This document shows positions 53,071 through 61,398 of a stretch of 64,000 nt of DNA, piece after piece; position 1 is the first letter of the stretch, and every line of letters starts with the position of its first letter. The notes below the pieces were generated by a model. The model was not told the origin of the DNA. It worked only from the letters and a program-made list of their open reading frames with translations, and ran no database searches. Source of the stretch: JBCCSZ01 sp039821145 (GTDB taxonomy: Bacteria; Bacteroidota; Bacteroidia; Chitinophagales; Saprospiraceae); contig JBCBOS010000020.1 in the NCBI GenBank assembly GCA_039821145.1, positions 62,001-126,000 of the forward strand, given 5' to 3'. The translations under genes were made by a program, and so were the position numbers.

Positions 53071-55644
53071 ATGAAAGCAAATCGCTATATTACCACACAA
53101 ACAACCAATGCTTGCCGAATGACAAAGCGATCCAAACAGCCGGAAAAACTCAGCAATTACGAAGATGTGGTGCGACTCGAACGAGAAAAGCTCCATCTGC
53201 GCCGACAAAAATTGTTTGATGACAATACCAGTCTCGAAGAGTTTGAAGACAGCAAAATGGGCATTGCCCTCTCTGGCGGTGGCATCCGCTCGGCAACCAT
53301 CAACCTGGGAATTCTCAAAACCCTCAACCGATTTGGCCTGCTCAAGAGGGCCGATTACCTCTCCACTGTATCCGGAGGAGGATATACGGGAGCCTACATC
53401 CAGGCGACTCTCAAGTCCGAGGGCAGCTACGATTCTCTTTTCCAAAAAGAACACCTCGTACACATGCGCTCTTGGGGCGAATACCTGCTGCCGGGAATGG
53501 GCTGGCTCAAGCGTTGGAATACCTTGGTGCTGATCGTGGGATTTCTGGTCAGCTTGCTCATGAGTTGGAGCAGCCCCATCATTCTCATCGCCCTTTTTTA
53601 CATCCTCTATGGACTGATCAGCCAACTGTTCAATTTTGAAAGTTTCGAATCCGTTCGGGCCATGTTCGAACAGATCAACGTTGTGGAATATGGCTTGCTG
53701 GTCCTAGGGAGCGTGGTCCTGGTCCACTTTGCCCTCAACCTGATCATGGAATACCGATTGGGGATTTCGCGAAAATTCAACAATGCAGAAACCTTTTTGG
53801 TCCTCCTTGGCATGGTGTGGTATGTGCTGTTGTTTGTCCTTGGCCTCAAGGAAGGTCGGGCCTTTGTCGGAGACTCCAACACCTTTCAAAGCGTTTTTGC
53901 CGCCGTTTTGCTGGTCTTGCTCGGCTTTGTCAACAACCCCAACGCCATCAGCTTCCACCGATTTTATCGGACCCAGCTGGCCGATGCCTTTCTCCACTTT
54001 TCCAAGCAATACAAAAACATCCGACTCAGAGACCTCTTCAAGGTAGACAGCGAGCGCATCAACGATTACATGGCGCCCTATCCGCTGATCAACACCTGCC
54101 TGAATCTGCAATCGACCCGAGACAAAAGTTACTCTGGGACCAAGACCAACGACTACTTTTTGCTCTCTCCCTTGTACTGTGGTGCCAAACTTTCCAATTA
54201 TGTCGATACGGCCTATGCCCAAGACTACAAAGAGATGACCCTTCCGGCAGCAACCACCATTTCTGCCGCAGCCGTCAACCCAGGCATGGGCATCTACTCC
54301 AATAAGCTCCTCAGCATTTTCATGACTGTCTTCAATGCCCGACTCGGCTTTTGGACCCACAACCCCCTGAAAAAAGGCAGCAGCTCCTTGGTCTGGTGGC
54401 CATTTTACTTTTTCTACGAGCTGTTTTCCCTCATCGGCACCGACAATCGCAAACTCAACATCTCCGACGGAGGGCACATCGAAAACCTTGGCGTGTACGA
54501 ACTCCTGCGCCGCCAGTGTCGACTCATCATCGCCATCGATGCCGGTGCTGATCCGACCTATGCATTCACAGATTTGGAAAACCTCACCATCCGAGCCCGC
54601 AACGAGCTGGGGGTAGAACTGCAGTTTCGCCCCGGTCACATTCCAGAACAAATCATCCGCCCCAAACCCTCCATTGGCTATTCCCAACGTCGCTATTGCC
54701 TGGCAGACATCATCCAACTCTGGGAGGAGATCATCCCACTCGACGATCAAAACAATCCCATCCTTTCCGACAAGAACAAAACCATCGAAGTACTGATCAA
54801 CTACAAAGACTTCCGGATCGCGTTGGCCCAGCTGGACCAACGCGAAGGCGATTGGTTTGTCGAAGTCATGGAAGGATTGCAGGTCCAAGAGTACACCGAT
54901 CAAGCCATGGACATTCTCACCAACAAAGAACGCCTGGAGGCCACCTTTGCCAGCATCGATACCAATGAAAACATCCGCAATGTCCTCCGCTCTCTGGTCC
55001 ACATCTTCGAAGGTCTCAAAACGTACCTGGACAAGACACTGCCCAAAAAGATCAAGGACCCGGAAAGGCAGCGCGCCGTCCTTCGCTCCATCATCCGCAG
55101 CATTGACAAGCGAGTCAAAAACAAGCTCAAGACTGGGACACTCGTTTACGTCAAGTCCTCCGTCACGGCCCCAGAAAGCAAGCTCAACATCCAGGACAAA
55201 ACCAGCTTGGAATACAAGACCTATAAGTACAAAGTATACCACCCCAACTTCCCTCATGAACCCACTTCCGATCAGTTTTTTGACGAAGTCCAATGGGAGT
55301 CCTATTTTCAAGTGGGCCAATACATTGGTGCCGAAGTACTCGGTGCAAGAGGATTATTGGGCAAGTACCTTTCGGGAGAGTGGCAACCACAACAATTGGA
55401 TTTCAATACTCTGATCCAACATTTTGACGAGCAAGAAGCCATCCAACATCCCATTGTGCCCAAGGAAGTGCCTCGGACGACGGCTACCGCTCCTCCCCCC
55501 GAAGCGCCCGCCATGGAAGTCCCGGTGGCAATGGACTCCCCCAGTCCGGTAGAAGCTGCCCCTGTCGAGGCCGAAGAAGCAACAGCAGAGCAAGAAGTGA
55601 GCACCAAGGTCGTCATTGGTCGCCAGGACAGCTACTCTATGTAA
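53071..55644 (+). CDS. patatin-like phospholipase with membrane segments
   Basis: Up to 857 residues. The oxyanion loop SGGGIRSATINLG is at 68-80, the nucleophile Ser101 lies in STVSGGGYTG, and the catalytic Asp466 is in SDGGHIENLG. About four membrane helices (residues ~150-290) interrupt the catalytic fold between Ser and Asp. A C-terminal Pro/Glu/Ala-rich tail follows. Likely an inner-membrane lipid acyl hydrolase. The start could also be the ATG at 53119. The 111-base gap to the methyltransferase holds the 40-bp palindrome. Confidence 0.88.
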   Translation: MKANRYITTQTTNACRMTKRSKQPEKLSNYEDVVRLEREKLHLRRQKLFDDNTSLEEFEDSKMGIALSGGGIRSATINLGILKTLNRFGLLKRADYLSTVSGGGYTGAYIQATLKSEGSYDSLFQKEHLVHMRSWGEYLLPGMGWLKRWNTLVLIVGFLVSLLMSWSSPIILIALFYILYGLISQLFNFESFESVRAMFEQINVVEYGLLVLGSVVLVHFALNLIMEYRLGISRKFNNAETFLVLLGMVWYVLLFVLGLKEGRAFVGDSNTFQSVFAAVLLVLLGFVNNPNAISFHRFYRTQLADAFLHFSKQYKNIRLRDLFKVDSERINDYMAPYPLINTCLNLQSTRDKSYSGTKTNDYFLLSPLYCGAKLSNYVDTAYAQDYKEMTLPAATTISAAAVNPGMGIYSNKLLSIFMTVFNARLGFWTHNPLKKGSSSLVWWPFYFFYELFSLIGTDNRKLNISDGGHIENLGVYELLRRQCRLIIAIDAGADPTYAFTDLENLTIRARNELGVELQFRPGHIPEQIIRPKPSIGYSQRRYCLADIIQLWEEIIPLDDQNNPILSDKNKTIEVLINYKDFRIALAQLDQREGDWFVEVMEGLQVQEYTDQAMDILTNKERLEATFASIDTNENIRNVLRSLVHIFEGLKTYLDKTLPKKIKDPERQRAVLRSIIRSIDKRVKNKLKTGTLVYVKSSVTAPESKLNIQDKTSLEYKTYKYKVYHPNFPHEPTSDQFFDEVQWESYFQVGQYIGAEVLGARGLLGKYLSGEWQPQQLDFNTLIQHFDEQEAIQHPIVPKEVPRTTATAPPPEAPAMEVPVAMDSPSPVEAAPVEAEEATAEQEVSTKVVIGRQDSYSM

Positions 55645-55676
55645 TTTCCTTCCCCCCAGTAAGTCGGTTTGTTAAT

Positions 55677-55716
55677 GATTTCATAACTTTCAATAATTAT
55701 TGAAAGTTATGAAATC
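55677..55716. promoter_or_regulatory. perfect 40-bp palindrome, operator candidate
   Basis: The left half GATTTCATAACTTTCAATAA (55677-55696) is exactly the reverse complement of the right half (55697-55716). The core ACTTTCA-N8-TGAAAGT (55686-55707) matches the repeat in front of the GbsR-type gene. TAATTTG follows at 55717-55723, close to a -7 element 32 bases before the methyltransferase ATG, so a bound dimer would block the promoter. Confidence 0.75.
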
Positions 55717-55755
55717 TAATTTGTAAATTGAAACTCAAACAAATCAACCGATGAT

Positions 55756-56643
55756 ATGAAACCCATCATCAATGCGCCCAAAACCCACGAAGAAATCATC
55801 CGATACTTTGAAGAAGCGGGGATGGATTACGGGGCCTGGAGTCCCAATTTCAACATGCACTTTGGCTACTACAAGGCTGGGCTCAATCCCTTCCGGCGGG
55901 AGTCTTTGCTCGACCAGCTCAACGAGGAGGTCCGCCTGCGGCTGCAACTGCCACTTGAGGAGGAGAGTCTGACCTTGGACCTTGGCTGTGGGTTGGGCGC
56001 CACGGCGCGCTACATGGCCCGCAGGCACCCGAAGGCATTTGTACATGGCCTGACCATCACTCCCTGGCAGGTCACCCAAGGACAAAAACTCAACCATGCC
56101 AGTGGTTTGGAGCAGCGGGTATTTTTGGAAGAGGCTGACTTTTGCGAATTGCCCGTGGACGATGAGATGGCCGATGCTTGCTATGCAGTGGAAAGTGCCT
56201 GCTATGCAGAAGGAGCCGACAAGGCGCCTTTGGTACAGGAGATGGCTCGCTGTCTGAGGAAGGGAGGGCGTTTTGTCATCGCGGATGGATTTCGCAAGCA
56301 CAGTCGGCCGCTGCCGGGCTGGCTGGAGAAGATTTACCGGGCCAACTTGCGCTGCTGGGCACTGAAGGACTTGGCCGACATTGAAGCTATGAAAACCAGA
56401 TTGCGAAAGGCGGGCTTCCACCGAATTGTCGTGGAGGATGTCAGCTGGCGCATCGCCCCCTCTTTTTTGCACATCCCCATTGTCAGCCTGAAGTTTTTGT
56501 GGCAACAGTGGCGAAAAAATGGCAGCCTGCGACTCTCTGCCGAACGCTGGAACAACGTCAAAGCCCCGCTGCTGGGGATGCTGATGGGACTGTGTAGAAC
56601 ACACTTTAGCTACTATCTGATCAGCGGACAAAAACGCTGGTGA
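55756..56643 (+). CDS. class I SAM methyltransferase, lipid/sterol type
   Basis: 295 residues. SAM-binding motif I LDLGCGLGATARYMARRHP (74-92). The N-terminal SPNFNMHFGYY (29-39) matches the W-x-x-N-x-H-F-G-Y pattern of cyclopropane-fatty-acid, tocopherol and sterol methyltransferases. The substrate is probably a lipid or hydrophobic small molecule. The strong palindrome upstream, shared with a GbsR-type regulator, suggests tight control, perhaps by membrane or osmotic state. Confidence 0.88.
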   Translation: MKPIINAPKTHEEIIRYFEEAGMDYGAWSPNFNMHFGYYKAGLNPFRRESLLDQLNEEVRLRLQLPLEEESLTLDLGCGLGATARYMARRHPKAFVHGLTITPWQVTQGQKLNHASGLEQRVFLEEADFCELPVDDEMADACYAVESACYAEGADKAPLVQEMARCLRKGGRFVIADGFRKHSRPLPGWLEKIYRANLRCWALKDLADIEAMKTRLRKAGFHRIVVEDVSWRIAPSFLHIPIVSLKFLWQQWRKNGSLRLSAERWNNVKAPLLGMLMGLCRTHFSYYLISGQKRW

Positions 56644-56647
56644 TCAC

Positions 56648-57094
56648 CTAGTCCCCCACCCTCATTTCCATCTGGTAAAGGTCGAAACCTTCAGCCCAAA
56701 AGTCCTTGTCGACCTTTTCCAGTTGGGACCCCATTTTTTCGTAAAAGGGAAAGACCAACTGAGAAGTCCGGACCACAATCCGCCGAACACTGGGATCCTT
56801 TTTGATCTGCTCCAAGCGAAACTGGGTCAACTGCTTGCCAATCCCTTTCCCGTGGTGATGGGGGTGAACAATGTCCCATGCAATGCGAACCAAGGCATCG
56901 GTCCGAAAATGGTTGAACCCTCCACAGCCAAGAACCTGGCCATCCTCTTCCACAACAAAATAGTTTTCTGCCTCATCGCGAAGATAGGCGACCAAGTCTT
57001 CTTCCTCGGAAGGATGGAAATACTGCGGTGTATTCAAGCGCAGCATTTCCAAAATCCCAGCTCGGTCTGTGGATCGGTAGGGTCTGATCGTCAC
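56648..57094 (-). CDS. GNAT family N-acetyltransferase
   Basis: 148 residues from GTG at 57094. The acetyl-CoA site is at HPHHHGKGIGKQLT, with the usual GNAT strand order before and after (GGFNHFRTDALVRIAWDIV; FPFYEKMGSQLEK). The GTG overlaps the TGA of the upstream cargo gene (GTGA), which suggests translational coupling. A TTG at 57121 is a less likely start. Substrate unknown. Confidence 0.87.
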   Translation of the reverse strand: MTIRPYRSTDRAGILEMLRLNTPQYFHPSEEEDLVAYLRDEAENYFVVEEDGQVLGCGGFNHFRTDALVRIAWDIVHPHHHGKGIGKQLTQFRLEQIKKDPSVRRIVVRTSQLVFPFYEKMGSQLEKVDKDFWAEGFDLYQMEMRVGD

Positions 57095-60000
57095 TTTTGC
57101 TTGACAATCTGGCGGGTCCAAACGCGTTCCCCATTGGCGATGCGCACGAAATAGACACCTTCGGGCAAGTCCCCGATCTGGAAGGTCTGACGCAAGCCCT
57201 CTTCGGGAAACTGACTAATGCTGACCTCCTGCAGGCGACGGCCCATGACATCCAATAGGCTGATCTCAAACTCTTGCCCATCGAAGCCCGCCAATTCCAC
57301 GACAAATTCTGCATCGGTCGGATTGGGATATACGCTGAGAAGACGCGGCCGCTCGACCTTGGTGCTGTTGATCAAGCCAGGGATCACAAAATCGTAGCGG
57401 ATGCTTCTGCCAAATTCTGGTTCAAATGTTTTGCGGGTCCGCTGGATGTTTTCGCTGCGCCATTCTTTGATCGCCAAACTGCCTCGCCCGCGGCTCTGCC
57501 CGATGGCATCCCAATACCAGTAGTACAAGCCATCGTCTTCGCTATCGCGGAACTCCAGGGTGTAACAACCCGGTGGGAAGTCCAACTCATCAATGTATTC
57601 CGTATTGGAGGTCATATTGGTGCGCGACAGCAATGTCTCTCCTCTGTGGTTTTTGATAGAATAACTGTTTTCCAAAGGACGGCGATTGGTGCGCAGGTGC
57701 AACTGCAGGCGATCGTAGTCAAATACGTCGGCCTTCCGGAAGCGAGACTCCATCCGGTTGTTCCGGCTGTTTTCATCCGCGCCCCCATTGATCTGACTGA
57801 TTTGCACCTCGAACAAAGGCTGTTCGTCCATGCTTTCCCACATCTGCGGATCGAGCAAAGGAAGAGCCACCTGTTCTGTTTGTCCAAAGGCCAAGTTGCC
57901 TGTCCATTCGTATTCCTGGCTCTCACTGCCTTGAAGGCCGTAGGTGATTTTGGCACTGGTCAAGGGAGTTGTCCCCATGTTTTCCAGCAGGATCAGCGGG
58001 TTGTCACAAGCGGGATTGATGCGCTCGTACTCCACTTGATTGCTGGGCCGAACAATGGCACCGATGGCAGCATCCAAGGAACGCTCGATGTCTCCGTAAG
58101 TGAACAGCTGGGTGGAGACCAAATAATTGGCTTCGGTCAAAGTGGCGCCATTGACACCATAGTCGATTCTGACTGTTCCACCTGGCGTGACCCGATCCGT
58201 GATGTCAAAATCGTGCACATCTGTCGCCATTCCCGGGCACCAACCTGCCCGGTCAAAGGTCCAGGTTCCCCCTTGTGGATAAATTGGATTGAGCCCACAT
58301 TCTTTCCACACTCGGTAGGTGAAGTCCTGGCTGCCCCCGTCCAAGTTGAGGTAGTGTTCGCGAGGAACAAATTCTCCATTTTGGCCATGCCCCGTTACAG
58401 TGGAGCGAAGCTTGAAATGTTTGCCGTTGTCGGCCAGTGGAACGGTGCGGGCTTCAAATACCCGGTCCTGCTGAATGGCTTCGTACCATCCTCTCCGGAA
58501 AGGCCAGATATTTTGGACGTTGAGGACTTGGCGGGCAGGCGTCCCCTTGATGTAGACAAAGCGGATGTCGAGTTCTTCTTGAAATTGCCCACCCAATTCG
58601 ATGGACAAACGCTTGCGGCCTTTGAGGAGCGGAGCATAATCCGTCACGTCGAAGGTGAAGGTCTTGCCATCTTCGCCCAGGCTGAGTCCATTTCCATAAG
58701 GTGTCACCAAGGAAAGCAATTCAAACTTGGCGGGGAATTTATCGAAGTAAACCATCTGGTCGATGTCAAGGGCATCTTCTCCTTCTACCAGAATGTCGTC
58801 CACAATCTCTCCCGATTCATCATAGACAGGTAGGAATCCCGCCTGCCAGTAAAAGGACGTATCCACCACCACCAAGTCCGTCCCTTCAACTGCATACTGA
58901 ATGACCCGATGAGGATCATTGACCACGGAGTCCAATACCTCGATGACATCTGTCTCTTTTTGGTACACTCCCTGCACAAAGGTTGCGTTGAGGCGATGTG
59001 GAGCGGCAACGAAGGATTTGAACAAGTTTCGCCCCCGCTCTGAGCGCCAACCAGCGGCAAAGTCGAGCTGACCATCCTGCTGCTTGCCAGAAGCATCGCC
59101 CACGCTTGTTCCGCTGCCATCGTTCATCGGGTAGTACAACTCCAGCTGATCGTAATTGGGATGGGTATTGTCAATGGACCGAAACATCCAATCGCGGATG
59201 CTGTTTTGGTCCAACTCTTTGGAAAAAACGCAAAACTCATCGACAGAACCGTAGTGCCCCAGTGAGCCATTGCCAGAGCCTCCAAGTCGAAACTGCTGGA
59301 CATCTATGGTTCGAGTGCGATTCGCTCCCGACAGCCAAAGATCGCCATTGAGGTAGATCTTCATTTCGCCAGTTGTATTGTTCTTGGTAAAGGCCCAATG
59401 ATTCCACTGCCCTTCCAAATCGGCCTCCTCGGCCAGTTGATTGATCCGATCGTAGGAGCCTCCCTCATTGCCACAATCCCAGTACACATTGCTGTTGCCC
59501 CAGGGCAGGTGGATGTTGATGGTTCGTTGTCCGGCAGCAGTCCGCCCTTCGAGTATGGTAGAATTGGCGGGCAGTGTTTCCGCATTGCCTCGGTTCCAGA
59601 AGGTCAAGGTGATTTCATCTGAGATGTTGTCAAAAGCAGCGGGAGGAACTTCTATGGCATGGCTTCCAGAGAATTCCTGATGGGCATCTGGTTGGGCTTT
59701 GATGGCTCGGCCCATTCCGGCATCGTGTCCTCTGAAAACGTTGTTGGCTGCAGAGGGAGAGGCGGAATAGCTCACCTCCAAGATCAGGTTGTCCGTTCCA
59801 TTCCAATCGAATTCTTCGTGAAAGTTGAAGGCGAATTCTCCTCTGCTGTTGAAGTTTGTGTTTTTGAAATAGACCTCCGTAAACTCGCCCATTTCGGGAT
59901 TGGCAGGGTCGAGCACGCTTTTGTCAGTTGCTTTGAGGCGGAGTCTGAGAAAACGCGCCTCTCCGCCCAATTCACTTACATTCAGCCACAGCCCTGTGAT

Positions 60001-60528
60001 GTTGCCCGCAACCAAACCAGCAGCTCCCAATTCGTCTGCTGTGTAGAGAAAACGAGACTTTCCGGCTCCGGGGCTGTCAAACAAGTTCAGCTTTTCATTT
60101 CCCGTCCCTACGCCTGCCAATCGCTCCACTTCGGTGCTGAGGTATCTGGTATTTCGCTGTTCGTAGCGATAATAGCTGTAGGTCGGTTGGCTGGAATATT
60201 CAAAATTGGAGCCATCAAAATTGGAGATGATGTAATTGGGGTGGGTCCGTTGGAGGGAGTCTACCCGGGAGGAGTCGATTAGGAAGGTATTGCAACTGTA
60301 ATCCCATTCCCGGCAACCGACATTGCCACTGCCGACCGCGTTGTCGTGACAGCGCATGTTGTAGAGCATCCATATTTTTTCATAGGTCTGCCCATCCTCA
60401 TCTGGGAAATCAAAAACTTCTGATCGAAAATCATCTTCCCACTGGAAGGTTTGCACAGTGAGTGTATCCTGAGCAATGCAAAGGGAGGCCCAACATGCGA
60501 CAACTGCAAGAGTAAGGCGTATTCTCAT
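57091..60528 (-). CDS. T9SS cargo with PNGase F-like and LamG regions
   Basis: 1145 residues. A signal peptide is followed by an N-terminal region with CREWDYSCNTFL, recalling the PNGase F N-terminal domain. A LamG/concanavalin-like domain lies at about 290-450 (HAIEVPPAAFDNIS ... SVDEFCVFSKELDQNSI). A PNGase F C-terminal-like domain follows at about 720-820 (WKECGLNPIYPQGGTWTFDRAGWCPG). A type A sorting domain closes it (SVYPNPTDAEF ... YFVRIANGERVWTRQIVKQK). It is exported by T9SS and may remove N-glycans from glycoproteins; activity is unproven. Confidence 0.88.
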   Translation of the reverse strand: MRIRLTLAVVACWASLCIAQDTLTVQTFQWEDDFRSEVFDFPDEDGQTYEKIWMLYNMRCHDNAVGSGNVGCREWDYSCNTFLIDSSRVDSLQRTHPNYIISNFDGSNFEYSSQPTYSYYRYEQRNTRYLSTEVERLAGVGTGNEKLNLFDSPGAGKSRFLYTADELGAAGLVAGNITGLWLNVSELGGEARFLRLRLKATDKSVLDPANPEMGEFTEVYFKNTNFNSRGEFAFNFHEEFDWNGTDNLILEVSYSASPSAANNVFRGHDAGMGRAIKAQPDAHQEFSGSHAIEVPPAAFDNISDEITLTFWNRGNAETLPANSTILEGRTAAGQRTINIHLPWGNSNVYWDCGNEGGSYDRINQLAEEADLEGQWNHWAFTKNNTTGEMKIYLNGDLWLSGANRTRTIDVQQFRLGGSGNGSLGHYGSVDEFCVFSKELDQNSIRDWMFRSIDNTHPNYDQLELYYPMNDGSGTSVGDASGKQQDGQLDFAAGWRSERGRNLFKSFVAAPHRLNATFVQGVYQKETDVIEVLDSVVNDPHRVIQYAVEGTDLVVVDTSFYWQAGFLPVYDESGEIVDDILVEGEDALDIDQMVYFDKFPAKFELLSLVTPYGNGLSLGEDGKTFTFDVTDYAPLLKGRKRLSIELGGQFQEELDIRFVYIKGTPARQVLNVQNIWPFRRGWYEAIQQDRVFEARTVPLADNGKHFKLRSTVTGHGQNGEFVPREHYLNLDGGSQDFTYRVWKECGLNPIYPQGGTWTFDRAGWCPGMATDVHDFDITDRVTPGGTVRIDYGVNGATLTEANYLVSTQLFTYGDIERSLDAAIGAIVRPSNQVEYERINPACDNPLILLENMGTTPLTSAKITYGLQGSESQEYEWTGNLAFGQTEQVALPLLDPQMWESMDEQPLFEVQISQINGGADENSRNNRMESRFRKADVFDYDRLQLHLRTNRRPLENSYSIKNHRGETLLSRTNMTSNTEYIDELDFPPGCYTLEFRDSEDDGLYYWYWDAIGQSRGRGSLAIKEWRSENIQRTRKTFEPEFGRSIRYDFVIPGLINSTKVERPRLLSVYPNPTDAEFVVELAGFDGQEFEISLLDVMGRRLQEVSISQFPEEGLRQTFQIGDLPEGVYFVRIANGERVWTRQIVKQK

Positions 60529-61398
60529 TTCCTACTTGTTTTGGTACAATCAATGAAATTTGGTTCGTTTTGTCAAAGTCGTGCCGATGTCTAGCGTTCA
60601 CGAATCGGCAGCTCGGCTTTTTGTCAATCGTTTATAGATGAATGTTAAATTAGGAAAAAAGAAGCAGGCCGCGAAGTTGTCGGCCTGGAAAGCCGGAAAA
60701 ATATTCCCAAAAAAAAGAGCCTCCAAAGACCTGGGAGGTATTTGAAGGCATCATGAGCCATGGTATATATGTCGAACCTACTGTTAGGCAATTTGAGCTA
60801 CGCCTCCCTGGTTTGGAGATCGGCGACTGGCCAATTCCACGCATACAGGCAGCGTACATGCCACGCGATCGCAGACCGCTGGCCATTCACATTGCAAAAA
60901 CTGTTTCGTTGAAAACCAAATAGAGCTATTGTGATAAACGTGCTTCTCTTAGGGCCAAATCTCATTGGATGATCGGACCAAAATACAAATGGATAGCTTT
61001 GATGGATGTACTTTTCTTCTAACCAAAAGCATTCCAAAACAGTCCATCATATAACATTTTTTTACATTTTATTTTGACTGGTTAAGCCTCTATCCCTCCA
61101 TCTTTGCAACGTGCATCAAATACTTATGCAGACAGGGCGGGCCTTGGCGCTTCCCCACTTGGTTAATGCCAAATCCTCTTCTCTCAAAGGATGGATTCCA
61201 GCACTCGCACACAATTGCCAGCCATTTTTCTCGACAATCCACAATATTTCTGTAAATTATGCCCGTCGCTACCGCCAAACTTGCAGTGCTGCCCTCTTCG
61301 GACAGAGGGCGAAGAAGTTCATCAATCTGTGCTGAGACTACACAAATGCCAGCATCTGAGCACAGCTTTTCAGGCATCGAAAACGACAACAAGCATCT
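60529..61398. other. long intergenic region between divergent genes
   Basis: About 870 bases holding the promoters of the cargo gene and of pulA. AGGCC/GGCCT arms near 60665-60685 and a CCTCC/GGAGG pair near 60720-60740 could form weak hairpins. Open frames at 61090-61392 and 61111-61335 look like composition by-products. One short frame at 60753-60923 is listed separately. No RNA gene was recognised. Confidence 0.4.
60753..60923 (+). CDS. possible 56-residue small protein
   Basis: ATG-started frame with a protein-like mix of residues (starts MSHGIYVEPTVRQFELRLPG). It lies alone in the long divergent intergenic region. It could be a small gene, a remnant, or chance; no family is recognised. 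Confidence 0.2.
   Translation: MSHGIYVEPTVRQFELRLPGLEIGDWPIPRIQAAYMPRDRRPLAIHIAKTVSLKTK

Noticed and set aside
52066..53625. 519-codon minus-strand frame opposite ald and the patatin gene
   Set aside because: Antisense open frame caused by codon composition; both sense genes match known families.
57274..58833. 519-codon plus-strand frame opposite the T9SS cargo gene
   Set aside because: Antisense by-product; the sense frame carries PNGase F-like and sorting domains.
61090..61392. 100-codon minus-strand and overlapping plus-strand frames before pulA
   Set aside because: No protein-like features and located in the expected pulA promoter region.
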